The translations under genes were made by a program, and so were the position numbers. Positions 11,788 to 23,700 of a stretch of 64,000 nt of DNA are shown here, piece after piece; the first letter of the stretch is position 1, and each line of letters begins with the position of its first letter. A model generated the notes under the pieces. The model had not been told where the DNA came from and did no database searches. It was given only the letters and a program-made list of their open reading frames with translations. The stretch is from Posidonia oceanica (Eukaryota; Streptophyta; Magnoliopsida; Alismatales; Posidoniaceae), in NCBI GenBank assembly GCA_037176725.1, contig JAZBRS010000029.1, positions 119,445,001 to 119,509,000 on the forward strand, written 5' to 3'.

Positions 11788-12906
11788 TGTTAGGATTCTA
11801 GGCTTCACTAGAGGGGGGTGAATAGTGATTTAAAGGATAAGTGTGGATTTTAAAATTCTCTTTAACTATTTTAAGCAAATTAGAAAGTAAAAGAAATATG
11901 GAGATATGAATTTGAATGTTTAAACTAAAACATGCATAGAAGGGGATGAGAGGCAATGAAAATATACACAAGTAAATTTATAGTGGTTCAGCCACCTGGC
12001 CTAGTCTACTCCCCAAGAAATCCCCTCGAGAGTTACCTTAACTTTGATCTTGTTTCAGGCCAAGATCTTACCGTACACCTTGACGAGACCACGCCAAGCT
12101 CCCACAAAAACCGCGGTAACCCTTCTCGCTCCTGAAGAAGAACTCACACAAGAAAACTGAAGATTACAACTCTGTTGACTCTTTTCTATATCTCCCAAAA
12201 CTCTTTTAGCAAGGTGGAAAGGATGAAAATGTATCTCTCTTGCTTTAGGAATCTTTCTCACAAAATAGGAGTGGAATACTTGGAAAATGATGTGGCTTGA
12301 AGCTCTATATGATGTGTTGTGTCTATGTGATGAATGGAGATCCTATTTATAAGAAAACATGGATAAAAGTTTGTCTCTAACGGCTCTTTCAACGTTCACA
12401 AACGGCTAGTCAAACGGTAGACCGAAATTTTTCGGTATGCCGTTTTAGCTCAGATTGTTATAGCAAATACGACCAAATCGGTAGACCGTAAAAATTCGGT
12501 ATGCCGAAAATCTCTGATTCGGTATACTATAAAATTTCAGTAGACCGTTTTGCATGAAAATTCTGCATTTCACCATTTCCATGATTTTGAAGCTTTTTGC
12601 AAATTTTCTCGAACCACTTGCTTATGGACCTAAATGCTTCAAACCTAGGGTACTCTAGGGTTAACTAGGTCACTCTTTCATGATTCTTGGAGATTTTATA
12701 AAAGACATATTACAACTCAAACATATTACAAAAGTTACATATTTAGAGTTGAACACAAGTCTTCAAGTCTTCATTGAAGCTCCATGAGTCATTTCGTGTT
12801 CTTCTTTTCCAAGGTCTATAAGAATGCTTTCTTAACCTAATAAGAATGGTTAGAATACAAAATATTTTGTTATCATCAAAACCGAGATGAGGCAATTTTG
12901 CCAACA
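11788..12906 (-). repeat. copia A 5' LTR
   Basis: 1119 bp, TGTTAG...CCAACA on the plus strand. Nearly the same as 7274-8384, with scattered substitutions and small indels. It carries the paired palindromic blocks at 12415-12442 and 12479-12506, and a degenerate third at 12519-12547. Confidence 0.92.
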
Positions 12907-13901
12907 CCTAGTACTCAGATATTCCCGTTTGACCGAGTCAAACAAGGGTCCACGTCAGCAAGCCGTCGTTGGCACAGGCGCCTAGCTGGTGTGTGGACGA
13001 GATGAAAGAACAGATTTAAAGGGGCCAGATGAATCCACGTCATTCAGTCGCCGATTACACAGGCGACCAGGACTCAAATATCTTATTTGACCGGGTCAAG
13101 AATATCCACGTCAGCTGGTCACCGCTCTCACTGGTGCCTAGCTGCTGGAATGTTCTACACCAAATTTAAATGTGTTTTTTATTTTAAAAGATATTTAGCA
13201 TATTTAACACATTAAAAACGTGTCAAAACGAGATAAAATCCTATTGTCATCCAAATCTCTAGGATTTTCTAGAATCTTCTTTAATTAATTATTTTTATAT
13301 GATATATATAGATTATACCATGTATTAAATGCTTAGAAAATCGTAGAAATGTCAATAATTCTGCGAAAACTGTTATAATACTTTATAAAAATCCCGTATA
13401 TTATATTAATGCTCAGGATGACTAAATATGTTGAGAGAGAGTGGTAGGATTCTCGTCGCCTGTTGCTAGGGCGACAATACATGCTAGTCGCCACTCTGAA
13501 TGGCAACTAGACATGTCGCCGCATATAGAGGCAACGAGCTAGTCTTTTTGCATTTTTAGCCCTGTCTTTTATGTTAATCCCAAGAAACATGTTAAAAGCC
13601 CGAAAAACTTCAGAAATTCCATGAGATCATGAAAACATCTTCTTAACTCAAATCTACCACTAATTTGAGTAGAAACAAAGGGTATTCAAGGTACTCCGAC
13701 TTGTCACTAGTTTGAGTGAGTCAGCTTTGCCACAGCTAACGACCTTGAGTTAAGTAAGATTAAGCATTGTTTTTAAGCAAATCATGAAAATTCTAGAAAA
13801 TATGTTATTAGACCTTAGTCATGTTATTTGGGACACCTCAAAGGTTCCTATCTTTAGAGAACTCTCGAAAATGCGAAAATGATATATCTACAGGGTTATA
13901 T
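12907..13901 (-). repeat. E1 5' LTR, upper segment
   Basis: Continuation of the E1 LTR after copia A. It aligns by eye to 53000-53970, including the shared end tctcg(g/a)aaatgcgaaaat...tctaca. It is dense in the AGTCGCC...GGCGACT hairpin family (13045-13070, 13454-13477, 13484-13510, 13513-13538). No gene. Confidence 0.65.
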
Positions 13902-14990
13902 CTAAAGTTAATTAAAAAGACGGAATCACAAAGAGAATATCAATAGTAAAATGCACATCTAGAATTTTTATTCATTAGATCATAGTGGATCATGCAAATA
14001 TCTAGTTCATCTCGTCTTTTGCAACAAGTTCCAACTACTAAGAATTATTATTAAACAAGAATAATGCATGAAGATGAAACACCTACTATGCAATATCAAG
14101 ATCTAATATGTCAATAGCGAGAATAAATAATAAAGAAATATGATTCTATGATGATCTATCAATATGCATGTTAGCATAATACACAAAGATAATAAGATGT
14201 ATGAAACATTTCTTATTTCTAAACAACAATCATTAAGTATAGATAATAAAAATACGTGATTAACAATTATCTATCAAAATATAATTGCAAAAGTAGATAA
14301 TAAGAAAGTGATAATAATCATGAAGCATAGAAGACAAGACGAGACTAAATATTGCAATCATATCCTAGATCTAACTTCAAGAACCCTAGATGTAAAGAGT
14401 AATTTAGCCTAACATAGCCATGGAAAAAACATACAAGAAATTAAAGAAACATTAAGAGATGACTTGATTAAAATAAAATAAGAATTTTTATTAATCAAAA
14501 CCTGAAGGAGAAGAATCACTTAAAGCCTACTAAACAATGAAGAAGAACAAGCAAAACCAACCACTCCAAATTAGGGGAAGAGAGGTTCCTTTTTGTTACA
14601 TAAACTAGTCTTTTATAGATTTACAAAGACATCTCTCACGTCGGAAACAAATCCGATTCAAAAATTTAAATTCTAAATTCAAATGCTAAATATCTACAAC
14701 TAAACAACGAAACTCTGAAAGACTGAGTAGACGTTTTGTTTGTTCCGTCGGTTTAGCTGATATTTATCCAAGTCTTTAAGCATATGAAAATTTAGATTTG
14801 AATATTCAATGTGGTTCCACATTCTTTGTGCAAAATTTTTTTCTTTTCTGGTTCAAATATAATCTGGATTTGAATTCAGATTTGAATTCTTTGCACATTT
14901 ATTCTTTTCTCCTCTTTTGTCTAAATTCTTTCTAAGTCCCCAGGTTCTTGCATAATTTATATAAAACACCTCGAGTAGCAATATTTATAC
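13902..14990 (-). other. AT-rich, LTR-like non-coding sequence
   Basis: No ORF of note. The minus-strand reading through 14340-14420, with ccatggctatgttaggctaa and catctagggttcttg, resembles the transcribed part of plant gypsy LTRs, so this is probably a piece of another LTR. Boundaries and family are unknown. Confidence 0.4.
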
Positions 14991-15006
14991 ACAATAATCA
15001 ATAAAT

Positions 15007-15288
15007 ATGAGAAATAGAATATGTATGAATTATGTGTTCATCAATCCACCAAGTTCTATTATTAAAACTATAACTCCTCATGTAAAAGAACCTAGAGTAG
15101 ACTTTAATCATCCTATTCTTACACCAACACAATCTAGGGTTAAAAGATTCAAGCATGCATCATCACACACAAGATTTAATTATTGGTGATAAATCAGACA
15201 AAATGCAAACTAGATCTACTAGTAATTTGTGTGCATTCTTGACATTTATATCTTTGATTGAACCTAAAAATGTTTCTAAGGCTTTGAA
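15007..15288 (+). pseudogene. copia B pol, part 1 (integrase-RT linker)
   Basis: Two overlapping plus-strand frames give HPILTPTQSRVKRFKHASSH and then IIGDKSDKMQTRS...FISLIEPKNVSKALN. The GD...MQTRS and EPKNV-x-KAL strings are the conserved lead-in to reverse transcriptase in copia pol. A frame change near 15175 breaks the frame. The coding text stops exactly at TTGAA (15284-15288) and resumes at 26303. Confidence 0.8.
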
Positions 15289-15677
15289 TGTAACACCCGT
15301 AAATTCATTTTCTCTTGTAATTATCCAGATTAATAAATTTGTAACTATGGACGGGTGTTACTGGTGTGAGGCCTCATTCTGTTAATTCTATGATTGGTGT
15401 TTTGGGCTTTAATTTTTGTTCTGGCCACTAAATTGACTGGAACCGTGGATTGGTCCCGTGGATTGGTCTCGCGGGTTGGTTCCGCATATGGGTCTCACGG
15501 GGTGCATTCAATTAATTCAGTCGTTGGTGGATTGGTTGGTGCACTGTGCTCGTGCATGGGTTGTCTGGTCGGTGTGGAGGGGCGGTTGTGACCTCGTGCA
15601 GTGGTTTGTTCGGTGCATGAGGAGTAGTTGGCTGGGACGTGTTGGTGGGGATGTGGCAGCTTGCACGATCGGGAGGC

Positions 15678-15685
15678 TATACAAG
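15678..15685 (+). promoter_or_regulatory. degenerate TATA box of chromovirus 5' LTR
   Basis: TATACAAG sits where the 3' LTR has TATATAAG, in the same ggaggc-TATA-gacgag context. The T-to-C change probably weakens the promoter. TSS unknown. Confidence 0.5.
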
Positions 15686-16033
15686 GACGAGGAGTCTTCC
15701 GCAAGCCACCATCTTTCCTTACCATTTCTCAAGCCCAGTGGAGAGTACGAGCACCGTCCTTCCAGCACCTTCCCCCCTTCGTCTCCCATTCTTTCTCTTC
15801 CTCCTCCCTTCTAGTTTCAAAGAGACTGAGAGAGGCAGAGAGTGAGCCCTTGAGCTTCGACGGTAGAACATCCCCTATGTCCGTGCGGGAGCGGTGAACT
15901 CCGATTGTCTTCCTAGTGGTGTGGCAAGCTCGTATGGAGGCCGTGGGAAGCTCCATAGCGGTGGTGACCATCGGAGGTTCATTTGGGTCGTCTACATTGA
16001 GGAGAGCTCCCCTGTGCACATCTGTCAGGTGCA

Positions 16034-17878
16034 TGTAGATACCCTGTTTTTGGCATCTCTCAAAAGACTATCAATTTCGATCACCTTTAGGTCAACCGTT
16101 AGGATCATTCTAGCCCGACTCCTCCCTTTATACTAGAACACATTGGATTGCACCATCGAACCTCTCTCTAAGCCTTCATGACTATAAGCAATATTTCTGG
16201 TATTTTAAAACTATCTCGCGGAATACCCATTTTATCTCTCTTGATACCTTGGAAAGATCACTGTAGCAGAGCAGTCAAACGATCTCCAAACTTGTTAAAA
16301 TTTTACAGATAGTATCCTTACATCCCAAACTTCAATTTTATGAAGTCTCAGCCTATTTGGTTATGTAGAACGTAGCCTAGGATGCGTTCTATGTAAAACG
16401 CTAGACAGTTTGTGTTTTACGATACCCTGTAAAGAATCTTTCAACAGAGTAGTCAAACGATCTCCAAACTTATTGAAATTTTACAGACAGTATTCTTACA
16501 TCCCAAACTTCCATTCTATAAATTGACAACCCATTTGGATATGTAGAATGCAGCCAAGGCTGTGTTCTATGTAAAACGCTAGACATCCTATGTTTTACGA
16601 TACCTTGTAAAGAGCTTTTCAACAGAGTACTCAAATGACCTCCAAATTTGATGAACTTTTATAAGATGTTCCTCACATCCCGTAGTACAATCTTGGAAAG
16701 TTTGAACTTTTTTCATTTAACGTAGAAAATACAACAATTAATATAGAATGCGTGAAAATCTGCATTCTATACATGATACCTGTTTCAATGCCCTTTTCAT
16801 TGAACGCACGATTATTTGCATTTAATATAAAACGCAGATATCCATGCATTCTGCACCTGACAGTTGTATCTTCTATACAAACACTTTCCTTCTTTGGAAT
16901 AATTTTGAATTCGAATTATTTCCTTTTAAGGTGATCCCGTAAATTGCATGTGGCCTTTATTAGGCGTCATTATGGTTAATTGCTCATTAATTGAGGGAAT
17001 ATTCCTTCATTAATTGTAACTAGGCGTCTGGGTATGTAGAATACTGGGAATCCTACGTTCAACATAGAACGCTTTAAATTCTGCATTCAACACCCTAGAT
17101 TTGGAAACTCTTTGCTGCAACTGTATAATCTTGTCAATTTTGGATCTTTTTACCTATTTTGATCCTCTCATGCCTCTATATAAGCATGGGAACCCCAACC
17201 TTTAGGAGGAGACGAGAATTCAAATTTGAGGGACATAGAGAGGGAGGAATTTTAGAGGCTCTGGGGGACTGTCTAGAGATCAAATTCACATATTTTGAGT
17301 TAGAGAAAGAGAATCTAGAAAGAGATCCTATGTCAAAAGAGAGTGCAATCTACGTCGGTTCTCCATCGCCATGCTGGCCATCTCTGACATATTCCTCTCA
17401 CCCCTTGCTTCCATCCACATCATTTGTGAAGGGAGTCCTTTTTAATATCATTTTTATTTTCTCATGTATATGTAGTAATCTCATTACATTAGAGTAAACC
17501 AGGGGACAACCCCCGAGTACGTATTATTTCATGCTATATGTTTTCTTTTATATTTGTTCCTATTTTGATCACGATGCTACACTCGCTAACCCATTTTTCA
17601 TTTGATTTGCTCATTTTGTTTTGAAGGAAAAGAGAAAGAAGAAGAAGAAGCTCACGTACGCGGGAACCTTCAACTAATGCTGGTGTTGTGTTGAAGAAGC
17701 AAAGAACCCACCATATCTACAAATCTCCCCAAGGCGTCTCGAGGGCTAGCATCAAGCAAACCGAGAGTGGCAATCACAAGTTAACTTCAACATCCGTGGA
17801 GTGGAGAAGTCGAACACGAGCAAAAGGGACTCGAGAGGCGAGAAGTGAAACACGCTTCCCCAAAATCCTGTATCCACA
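16034..17878 (+). mobile_element. solo LTR nested in the chromovirus 5' LTR
   Basis: 1845-bp block, TGTAGATACC...TATCCACA, absent from the 3' LTR, which reads straight through at about 24818. Flanks are GTGCA (16029-16033) and ATGCA (17879-17883), a 5-bp duplication with one change. No coding region or second LTR. It carries three 178-bp repeats (16262-16720). TG...CA ends and duplication size fit a solo LTR of a gypsy element. Confidence 0.85.
16262..16720 (+). repeat. tandem 178-bp repeat inside solo LTR
   Basis: The phrase agtcaaacgatctccaaact recurs at 16273, 16451 and (diverged) 16629, exactly 178 bases apart. It is followed each time by a ttttacag/tcccaaactt segment and, in the first two copies, by ttctatgtaaaacgctagac. 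Third copy partial. Confidence 0.9.
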
Positions 17879-19368
17879 ATGCACACCTCACCGTTTCCCT
17901 TCAATTTTGCTTCCAATTGATGCAAATATGTTGTTTAACATGTTTTGAATGCTTGGTAGAGATTTCATGATTTTAAGAGAATTATGGTAGATTTTTACAG
18001 TGATTTTTGGTGCAGGTGAACAGTGAATCTGAATGTGCATGTTTCCTTTCGATTTTGATATCTTGAGCTACACTTATCGTAATACTTTGATTTTTGCTCC
18101 ATATTGTAGAGTACTTGGATATCTTCGTTTTGGTTATTTTGTGTAATTTATGGCTTTGTGTCGTGAGACAGGTTGGAGTTCCCAACCAGGGCGATTTTTA
18201 GGTGCCCTGTTACTAGCTGCTTGGGCTCTGGTTTCAAGGGTCGGCTACGAGTTCCTCTCGCGGGATGGTCCCATGGGTACCTTGCGCAGGTTACTCCCGC
18301 ATTTTGGCCAAATCAAGCCTGTTTTGGTGGTTTCTGGTTTGGATCGTTAGTATTTAATTGTAGTGGAATGGTGTTTTGGTTTTATAAATATTCTGGTGAT
18401 ATGAAAATATTTTGAAAATGATTTTGAGGAAAATATGGATATGGTTTCGAAATGAATTCGCCGTGGTTTTGGTTGTGGGCCAAGAAACCTGAGGATCATG
18501 TTGTCAGGACCCGGGAATATGACGACGTTCCTGGTGTGTTGGACACGTCACCTAGGTTAAGGTATGTAGGTCAAGGTACGGTCTGTACCTAAGGGTATCG
18601 TGGCAACGGACCCAGGGGGTATGACACCTCTGTGTAACTGGATACGATACACTGGTTGCTACGGGTGCCGAGACTTGCATGCGTGCTGAGGAGCCTTCAA
18701 GGGTTCGAGTACTAAGTTTTGGGCGCCGATAGGGCGTGCCCTGTGGTTTTGTCCTGAGAGAGGACAGCTCGCCCAAGTGGGGTGAGCAGCTTTCCCAGGT
18801 GGGGTTAGCTTTTAAGGGTCCTTCGGGTGAGAGGACGCCGGGACGGACATACTCCTCCACAGGGCGGATGTCTATGGCAGTGCAATGCGCTTCGATGGCT
18901 GCTTGTGAGCCAGAGTTGGTTACTTGGTGCCGAGCAACATGACTCATTGTGTTTTTCTGCTTGCGTGGCTTGTGGTTTTGGCCAGTGGGGCCCATGTTTT
19001 GGTGACGGTGATTTTGAAGCTATGGTGATTTGAAAGGAAAATAATAATAATGGATTTGGAAATCTGTTCTGGTTCGGCTTGATTCCAACTGATGGTTTAT
19101 TCCGATTTCGCGTGGTTTTTCATGGGGTGTGTGCAAGGTGACATTTCTAGACACTCACGTGTTCTTCTTATGGTTTTTAGTTGCTAGTGTAGATGAGTAG
19201 CGGTGTTTTGCACTAGTGCATATAGTCGGAGTCACCTAGCCGTTCACCGTAGGTTCTTAGTAGATAGATGTTTTATTAGCCTTTAATTATTCTGTAAATT
19301 GAGCATTTATTTATGTTTAATTTATTTAGGCTAATGGATTTTGGGCATAGCGATGCGGGTCATTACAG

Positions 19369-19386
19369 ATTTGCTATCAAAGCCCA
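19369..19386 (+). other. primer-binding site, chromovirus
   Basis: Two bases after the LTR end at 19367 the sequence reads TTGCTATCAAAGCCC, a two-mismatch relative of TGGTATCAGAGC, the complement of initiator tRNA-Met used by most chromoviruses. Confidence 0.75.
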
Positions 19387-19537
19387 GGTTCACTAGGTGA
19401 ACTAGCCTAGGAGTGTCCGGTCTAGTGACTCTATAGGAATGCTTGTCATGGTCATGTCTGCACCTATTGATTTTACAATGATTTCTATTTGTCTTCCTGA
19501 TTGTTGTACAGGTACTCTATTCTTTTCCTTCTGCAGA

Positions 19538-20636
19538 ATGTCTCGCCATGGCCGTGGCAAAGGCAAGACCCTTGTTGATGAGTCTGGTTCTCAAGAGGAG
19601 AGCAGATGGCAGGGAATGCGGGCCGAGTTGCAGAACCTAGTGCACGGGATCTATCATGCGTTCAGCAAAGGTGGCTCTAGTGAATCGTCAAGAGATCAAT
19701 GGCTATATCAGCTGTGCAAACTGCGTGCGCCAACGTTCAAAGGCAAGGGTGGGTCCGAGAAGAGTGAGGCATGGTTGTAGCGGATTGTAAAGATGCTGGA
19801 GAGCATGGCATGCCCAGCGGAGCATTGGGTGTGGTTAGCCACCTATCTGCTAGAGAGAGATGTGGACCAGTGGTGGAGGTCCGTGCAACAGTTGAAGTTT
19901 CCAGATTCTATGACAGTCGAGATCAAGTGGAAGGACTTTGAAGCGAACTTCTATGAGAAGTACTTTTCCGATCATGTGCGGGATAGATTTGACCGAGAAT
20001 TCCAGAGTTTGCAGTAGGACAACATGACAGTGAACGAGTATGAAGCTGCCTTTGCTCATCTAGAGCGATTCGCCCAAGTCTTTGACTCTAAGGAGCGGCG
20101 GGCGAAAATTGAAGGTGATGGCTTGCCGGTGTTAGACTATGCCCGAGATGGTCTAGATGGCTTCTCACTTTGAGGACGAATACAAGCAATACATGGAAGG
20201 TCGTCCCAAAGGGAAGTCCAAGACGTCTTTTGCTTCCCGATTTTCCTTCTCTGGTATGTCGAGTTTCAGTGGCACTGGTAGCTCTGGGATGAGAAGGAAG
20301 GAGAGGCCTGGTGATGTTTCTGGTGCCCGGCACAGTTTTGCTGGTGGCAATGGTGCTGGTCCTAGTCAGATAGGTTCCAGTGGGCTAAGAGGAATTCAAT
20401 GTCACTAGTGTGGTCAGATGGGCCATTTTGCTGCGAATTGCCCTCGATCGCAGCAAGCGCCGAGCCAGCCAGTGTGCTACAACTGTGGGAGGCTAGGGCA
20501 CGTCCAAAGGTCATGTCCTGATCCTCCTAGGAGAGCAGGGAGTGCACCGCAGCTGTCAACCAGGGGGCGTGTCTTCACTATCATTGTCCCTGACTCTGGA
20601 CCTTCTGGAGATGTGGTAGAGGGTAAGGATCAGTAG
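19538..20636 (+). pseudogene. chromovirus gag
   Basis: Capsid/nucleocapsid gene starting MSRHGRGKGK. The capsid core is visible (LRAPTFKG, AEHWVWLATYLLERDVDQWW, KWKDFEANFYEKYF, MTVNEYEAAFAHLERFA). In-frame TAG codons at 19778, 20015 and 20406 replace expected CAG, and a frame change lies near 20115-20155. The nucleocapsid part has two CCHC knuckles, C-H-stop-CGQMGHFAANC (the stop lies inside the knuckle) and CYNCGRLGHVQRSC. The stop at 20636 comes before protease. Confidence 0.88.
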
Positions 20637-20746
20637 ATTTTGTGTTGTGTAACCCTCTATGTATCCTGTTTGTAATTTCCCCTTATCCTGAACTATTGTT
20701 TAATTGGAGATGTTGTTGGTTTGTGCTTGGCCATTAGGTTCTTTTT

Positions 20747-23700
20747 GACTCAAGGAGTTCTTTCTCCTATGTCTCTGAGTCTTTTGCGGCGGAGATGGAG
20801 GATAGACCAGCTAAGCCGACATTTCATCTCAACGTGGTAACGCTGCTGGGGGAGTACTGTTTAGCTTGGAGATATTTGCGGTTTGTCAGCATGGCACTGA
20901 ATGACCGGGAGTTCAATGCCAGTCTTATCATCATGGATATGCAGGAATATGATGTGATACTAGGCATGAATTGGCTGACTCAGCATTCCACTTTGATCAA
21001 CTATGATCGGAGGAGGGTGAATTTTGGAGCTATTGGTGAAGGTTCCTTCTTTGTGCAAGGTGTGTGCCAGGGTGAGCCTAAGTATTATTTTAGCAATGAA
21101 GGCTTACAAGTCATTGGACAAGGGTTGTGTGGGGTATCTAGTTAGGTGTTCACAACATTTCAGTAGTGTGTGAATATCCCGACGTCTTTCCTGATAACTT
21201 GCCTAGTATGCCACCTCACAGGGAAGTAGAGTTCTCTATCGAGCTGGTCCAAGTGTCTGGTGTGGTTTCGAAGCCTCCTTACCACATGGCACCAATAGAG
21301 TTGAGGGAGCTCAAGGCTCAGCTGTAGGAGTTGCTAGACAAGGGTTTCATCAAGTCGAGTGTGTCTCCATGGGGAGCGCCTGTCTTTTTCGTTCGCAAAC
21401 AGGATGGTTCGCTCCGGCTGTGTATAGATTACCGGATGTTGGACCAGATCACCGTGAAGAACAAGTACCCCTTGCCCCGCATTGATGACCTATTCAATCA
21501 GTTGTAGTCTGCTTCAGTGTTCTCGAAGATAGATCTGAGGTCGGGGTATCACCAGCTGAGCATACATGACTCAGACATTTAGAAGACTGCATTCCAGACG
21601 CGGTATGGCCACTATGAGTTCACGGTTATGCCTTTTGGCTTGACTATTGCACCTGCTGCGTTTATGGATCTGATGAATAGGATTTTCAGACCATTTCTGA
21701 ACTAGTTTGTAGTGGTCTTTGTAGATGATGTTCTGATCTATTCTTCGAATGTGGAGACTCATGCCTTACACCTGAGAGCTGTGCTGGATACTCTGAGGTA
21801 GCATTAATTGTATGCCATGTTCTTCAAGTGTGAATTCTGGCTAAGCGAAGTCATGTTCCTCGGCCACCTTATTTCTAGATAAGGCATTAGAGTAGATCCT
21901 GCCAAGGTTGAGGCAGTGAGTAGTTGGGAGAGACCCAAGACTGTGATGGAGATCAGGAGTTTCTTGGGCTTGGCAGATTATTACAGGAGGTTCATCAGGG
22001 ACTTCTCTTCCATTGCAACGTCCCTGACAGCCTTGACCAAGAAGGGGGTTCCGTTTATTTGGGACCACGACTGCGAAGCGAGCTTCAATGAGTTGAAGGT
22101 TCGTTTCACTTTAGCTCCTGTTCTGACCTTGCCTTTTGGTAGTGGTGGCTTCACTGTATACAGCGATGCTAGTGGTGTTGGGTTGGGTGGTGTTCTAATG
22201 CAGCATGGCAATGTTGTGGCATATGCTTCTCGTCAGTTGAAGGACCATGAGAAGAACTACCCGACCCATGATCTTGAGATGGCTGTCGTAGTGTTCGCGC
22301 TCAAGCTCTGGCGACACTATCTTTATGGAGAGCAGTTTGAGGTCTTCACCAATCATAAGAGTCTGAAGTATATATTTACTTAGAAGGACCTCAACATGAG
22401 ACAGCGTAGGTGGGTGGAGTATCTGAAGGATTACAATTTTAGTTTGTCCTACCACCCTGAGAAGGCCAACGTGGTTGCCGATGCTCTGAGTCGACGTACG
22501 CACGTAATGGCGAGCCTAATGGTCAAGGAATGGACCATGTTGGAGGATCTAGTGGGTTGCAGACTCAAGAAGCAAGCTTGGGGAACGGTTGGTGCCTAGG
22601 TGGCCAACCTGTCTGTTCGCCCTAAGCTACTTGAGTTTATCATTGCCTGTAGATCCTTTTGTTCAAGCTACTTTCGAGAAGCTGGAGGCTAGAGAAGAGC
22701 CTCATTTTTCTCTTGGCACATATGGAAAGTTGAAATTTGATCTGCACTTGTATGTGCCCCAGTATGAGGAGGCCAGGCAGAGGTTGCTAGACAAAGCCCA
22801 TCGGTCCAAGTACACTATTCATCCAAGGAGTACGAAGATGTACCAGAACCTGAAGAGGAATTTCTGGTAGCCTGGCATGAAGAGAGATGTTGCTAACCAT
22901 GTGACGAAGTGTATGACTTGCCAACTGGTCAAGGCAAAGCATCAGAAGCCTAGAGGAACATTGTAGCTCTTGGACATCCCTGTGTGAAGTGGGAACACGT
23001 ATCCATGGATTTTGTGACTGGTTTGCCGCGTACCAGGAGAAAGGACACCGTGTGAGTAATCGTGGACCGACTGACCAAGTCTGCACATTTTCTGACAATC
23101 CAGGTTAATCTCCCGATGCACTGGTTGGGAGAACTGTATGTATCAGAGATTGTTCCGTTGCATGGTGTTCCCGTGTCAATTGTGTCTGACAGAGACACAA
23201 GGTTTACTTTGAGGTTCTGGAGGACTTTGCAGGAAGCTTTCGACACAGTGCTCAATTTCAGCACGGCATTTCATCATCAGTCGGATGGCCAGACAGAGAG
23301 GACCATTCAGACATTGGAGGATGTGCTCAGACCATGTGCCTTGGAGTTGTAAGGGAGTTGGGAGGACCACCTTTCTTTGATTGAGTTCGCCTACAATAAC
23401 AGTTATCACTCTAGCATTGGGATGGTGCCATACGAAGTCTTGTATGGTAGGCCTTGTAGATCGCCGGTTTGCTGGAGCGAAGTAGGTGAACAGTAGCTTC
23501 TTGGTCCTAAGGTTGTGCAGCTGTATGTAGACAAGGTGGGATTGATCCGCAGGAGACTTGTAGCTACACAGAGTCGGTAGAAGAGTTATGCCGATCAGAG
23601 GCGGAGACTGCTGGAATTCCTAGTGGAGGATTTTGTTTTTCTGAAGGTTTCATCGACCAAGGGCGTGATGAGGTTTGGGAAGCGTGGGAAGTTGAGTCCC

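Larger units (their letters stand above)
7274..12906 (-). mobile_element. copia A: gag-only sirevirus-like (TR-GAG type) element
   Basis: Complete non-autonomous LTR element of 5633 bp with target duplications CCTAG (7269-7273 and 12907-12911). On the minus strand: 5' LTR 12906-11788, initiator-Met primer site, gag 11730-10324, about 1.9 kb of AT-rich non-coding sequence, polypurine tract, 3' LTR 8384-7274. No protease, integrase, RT or RNase H is present. Gag-only LTR elements of this layout are known in plants as TR-GAG. Gag is unbroken and the LTRs are about 95% identical by eye over the first 450 bases, so the insertion is fairly recent. The lineage call (sirevirus-like) rests on LTR palindromes, multiple polypurine tracts and gag type. 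Confidence 0.88.
1..13901 (-). mobile_element. Ogre/Tat-like gypsy element E1 (5' part), interrupted by two insertions
   Basis: On the minus strand the order is 5' LTR (about 13901 down to about 5990), leader, then gag (1150-1). A 3.17-kb solo LTR (2265-5438) and a 5.63-kb copia element (7274-12906) are nested inside. Removing both leaves an LTR of about 2.3 kb and a leader of about 1.7 kb. The LTR is homologous, with many differences, to 52085-53970. The upper boundary is placed where both copies read tctaca, the complement of a TGTAGA LTR start. The lower boundary is uncertain. A degenerate tRNA-Arg-like primer site (5972-5988, ending AGTCGCCA) would put it near 5990. The 3' half of the element is outside the window. 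Confidence 0.6.
15289..19367 (+). repeat. chromovirus 5' LTR, enlarged by a nested solo LTR
   Basis: 4079 bp, against 2223 bp for the 3' LTR. The extra sequence is the nested solo LTR at 16034-17878 and its duplicated target. The start TGTAACACCCG repeats as an inverted ACGGGTGTTAC at 15351-15361. The TATA position reads TATACAAG (15678-15685), whereas the 3' LTR has TATATAAG. Differences between the two LTRs are mostly transitions. Confidence 0.9.
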
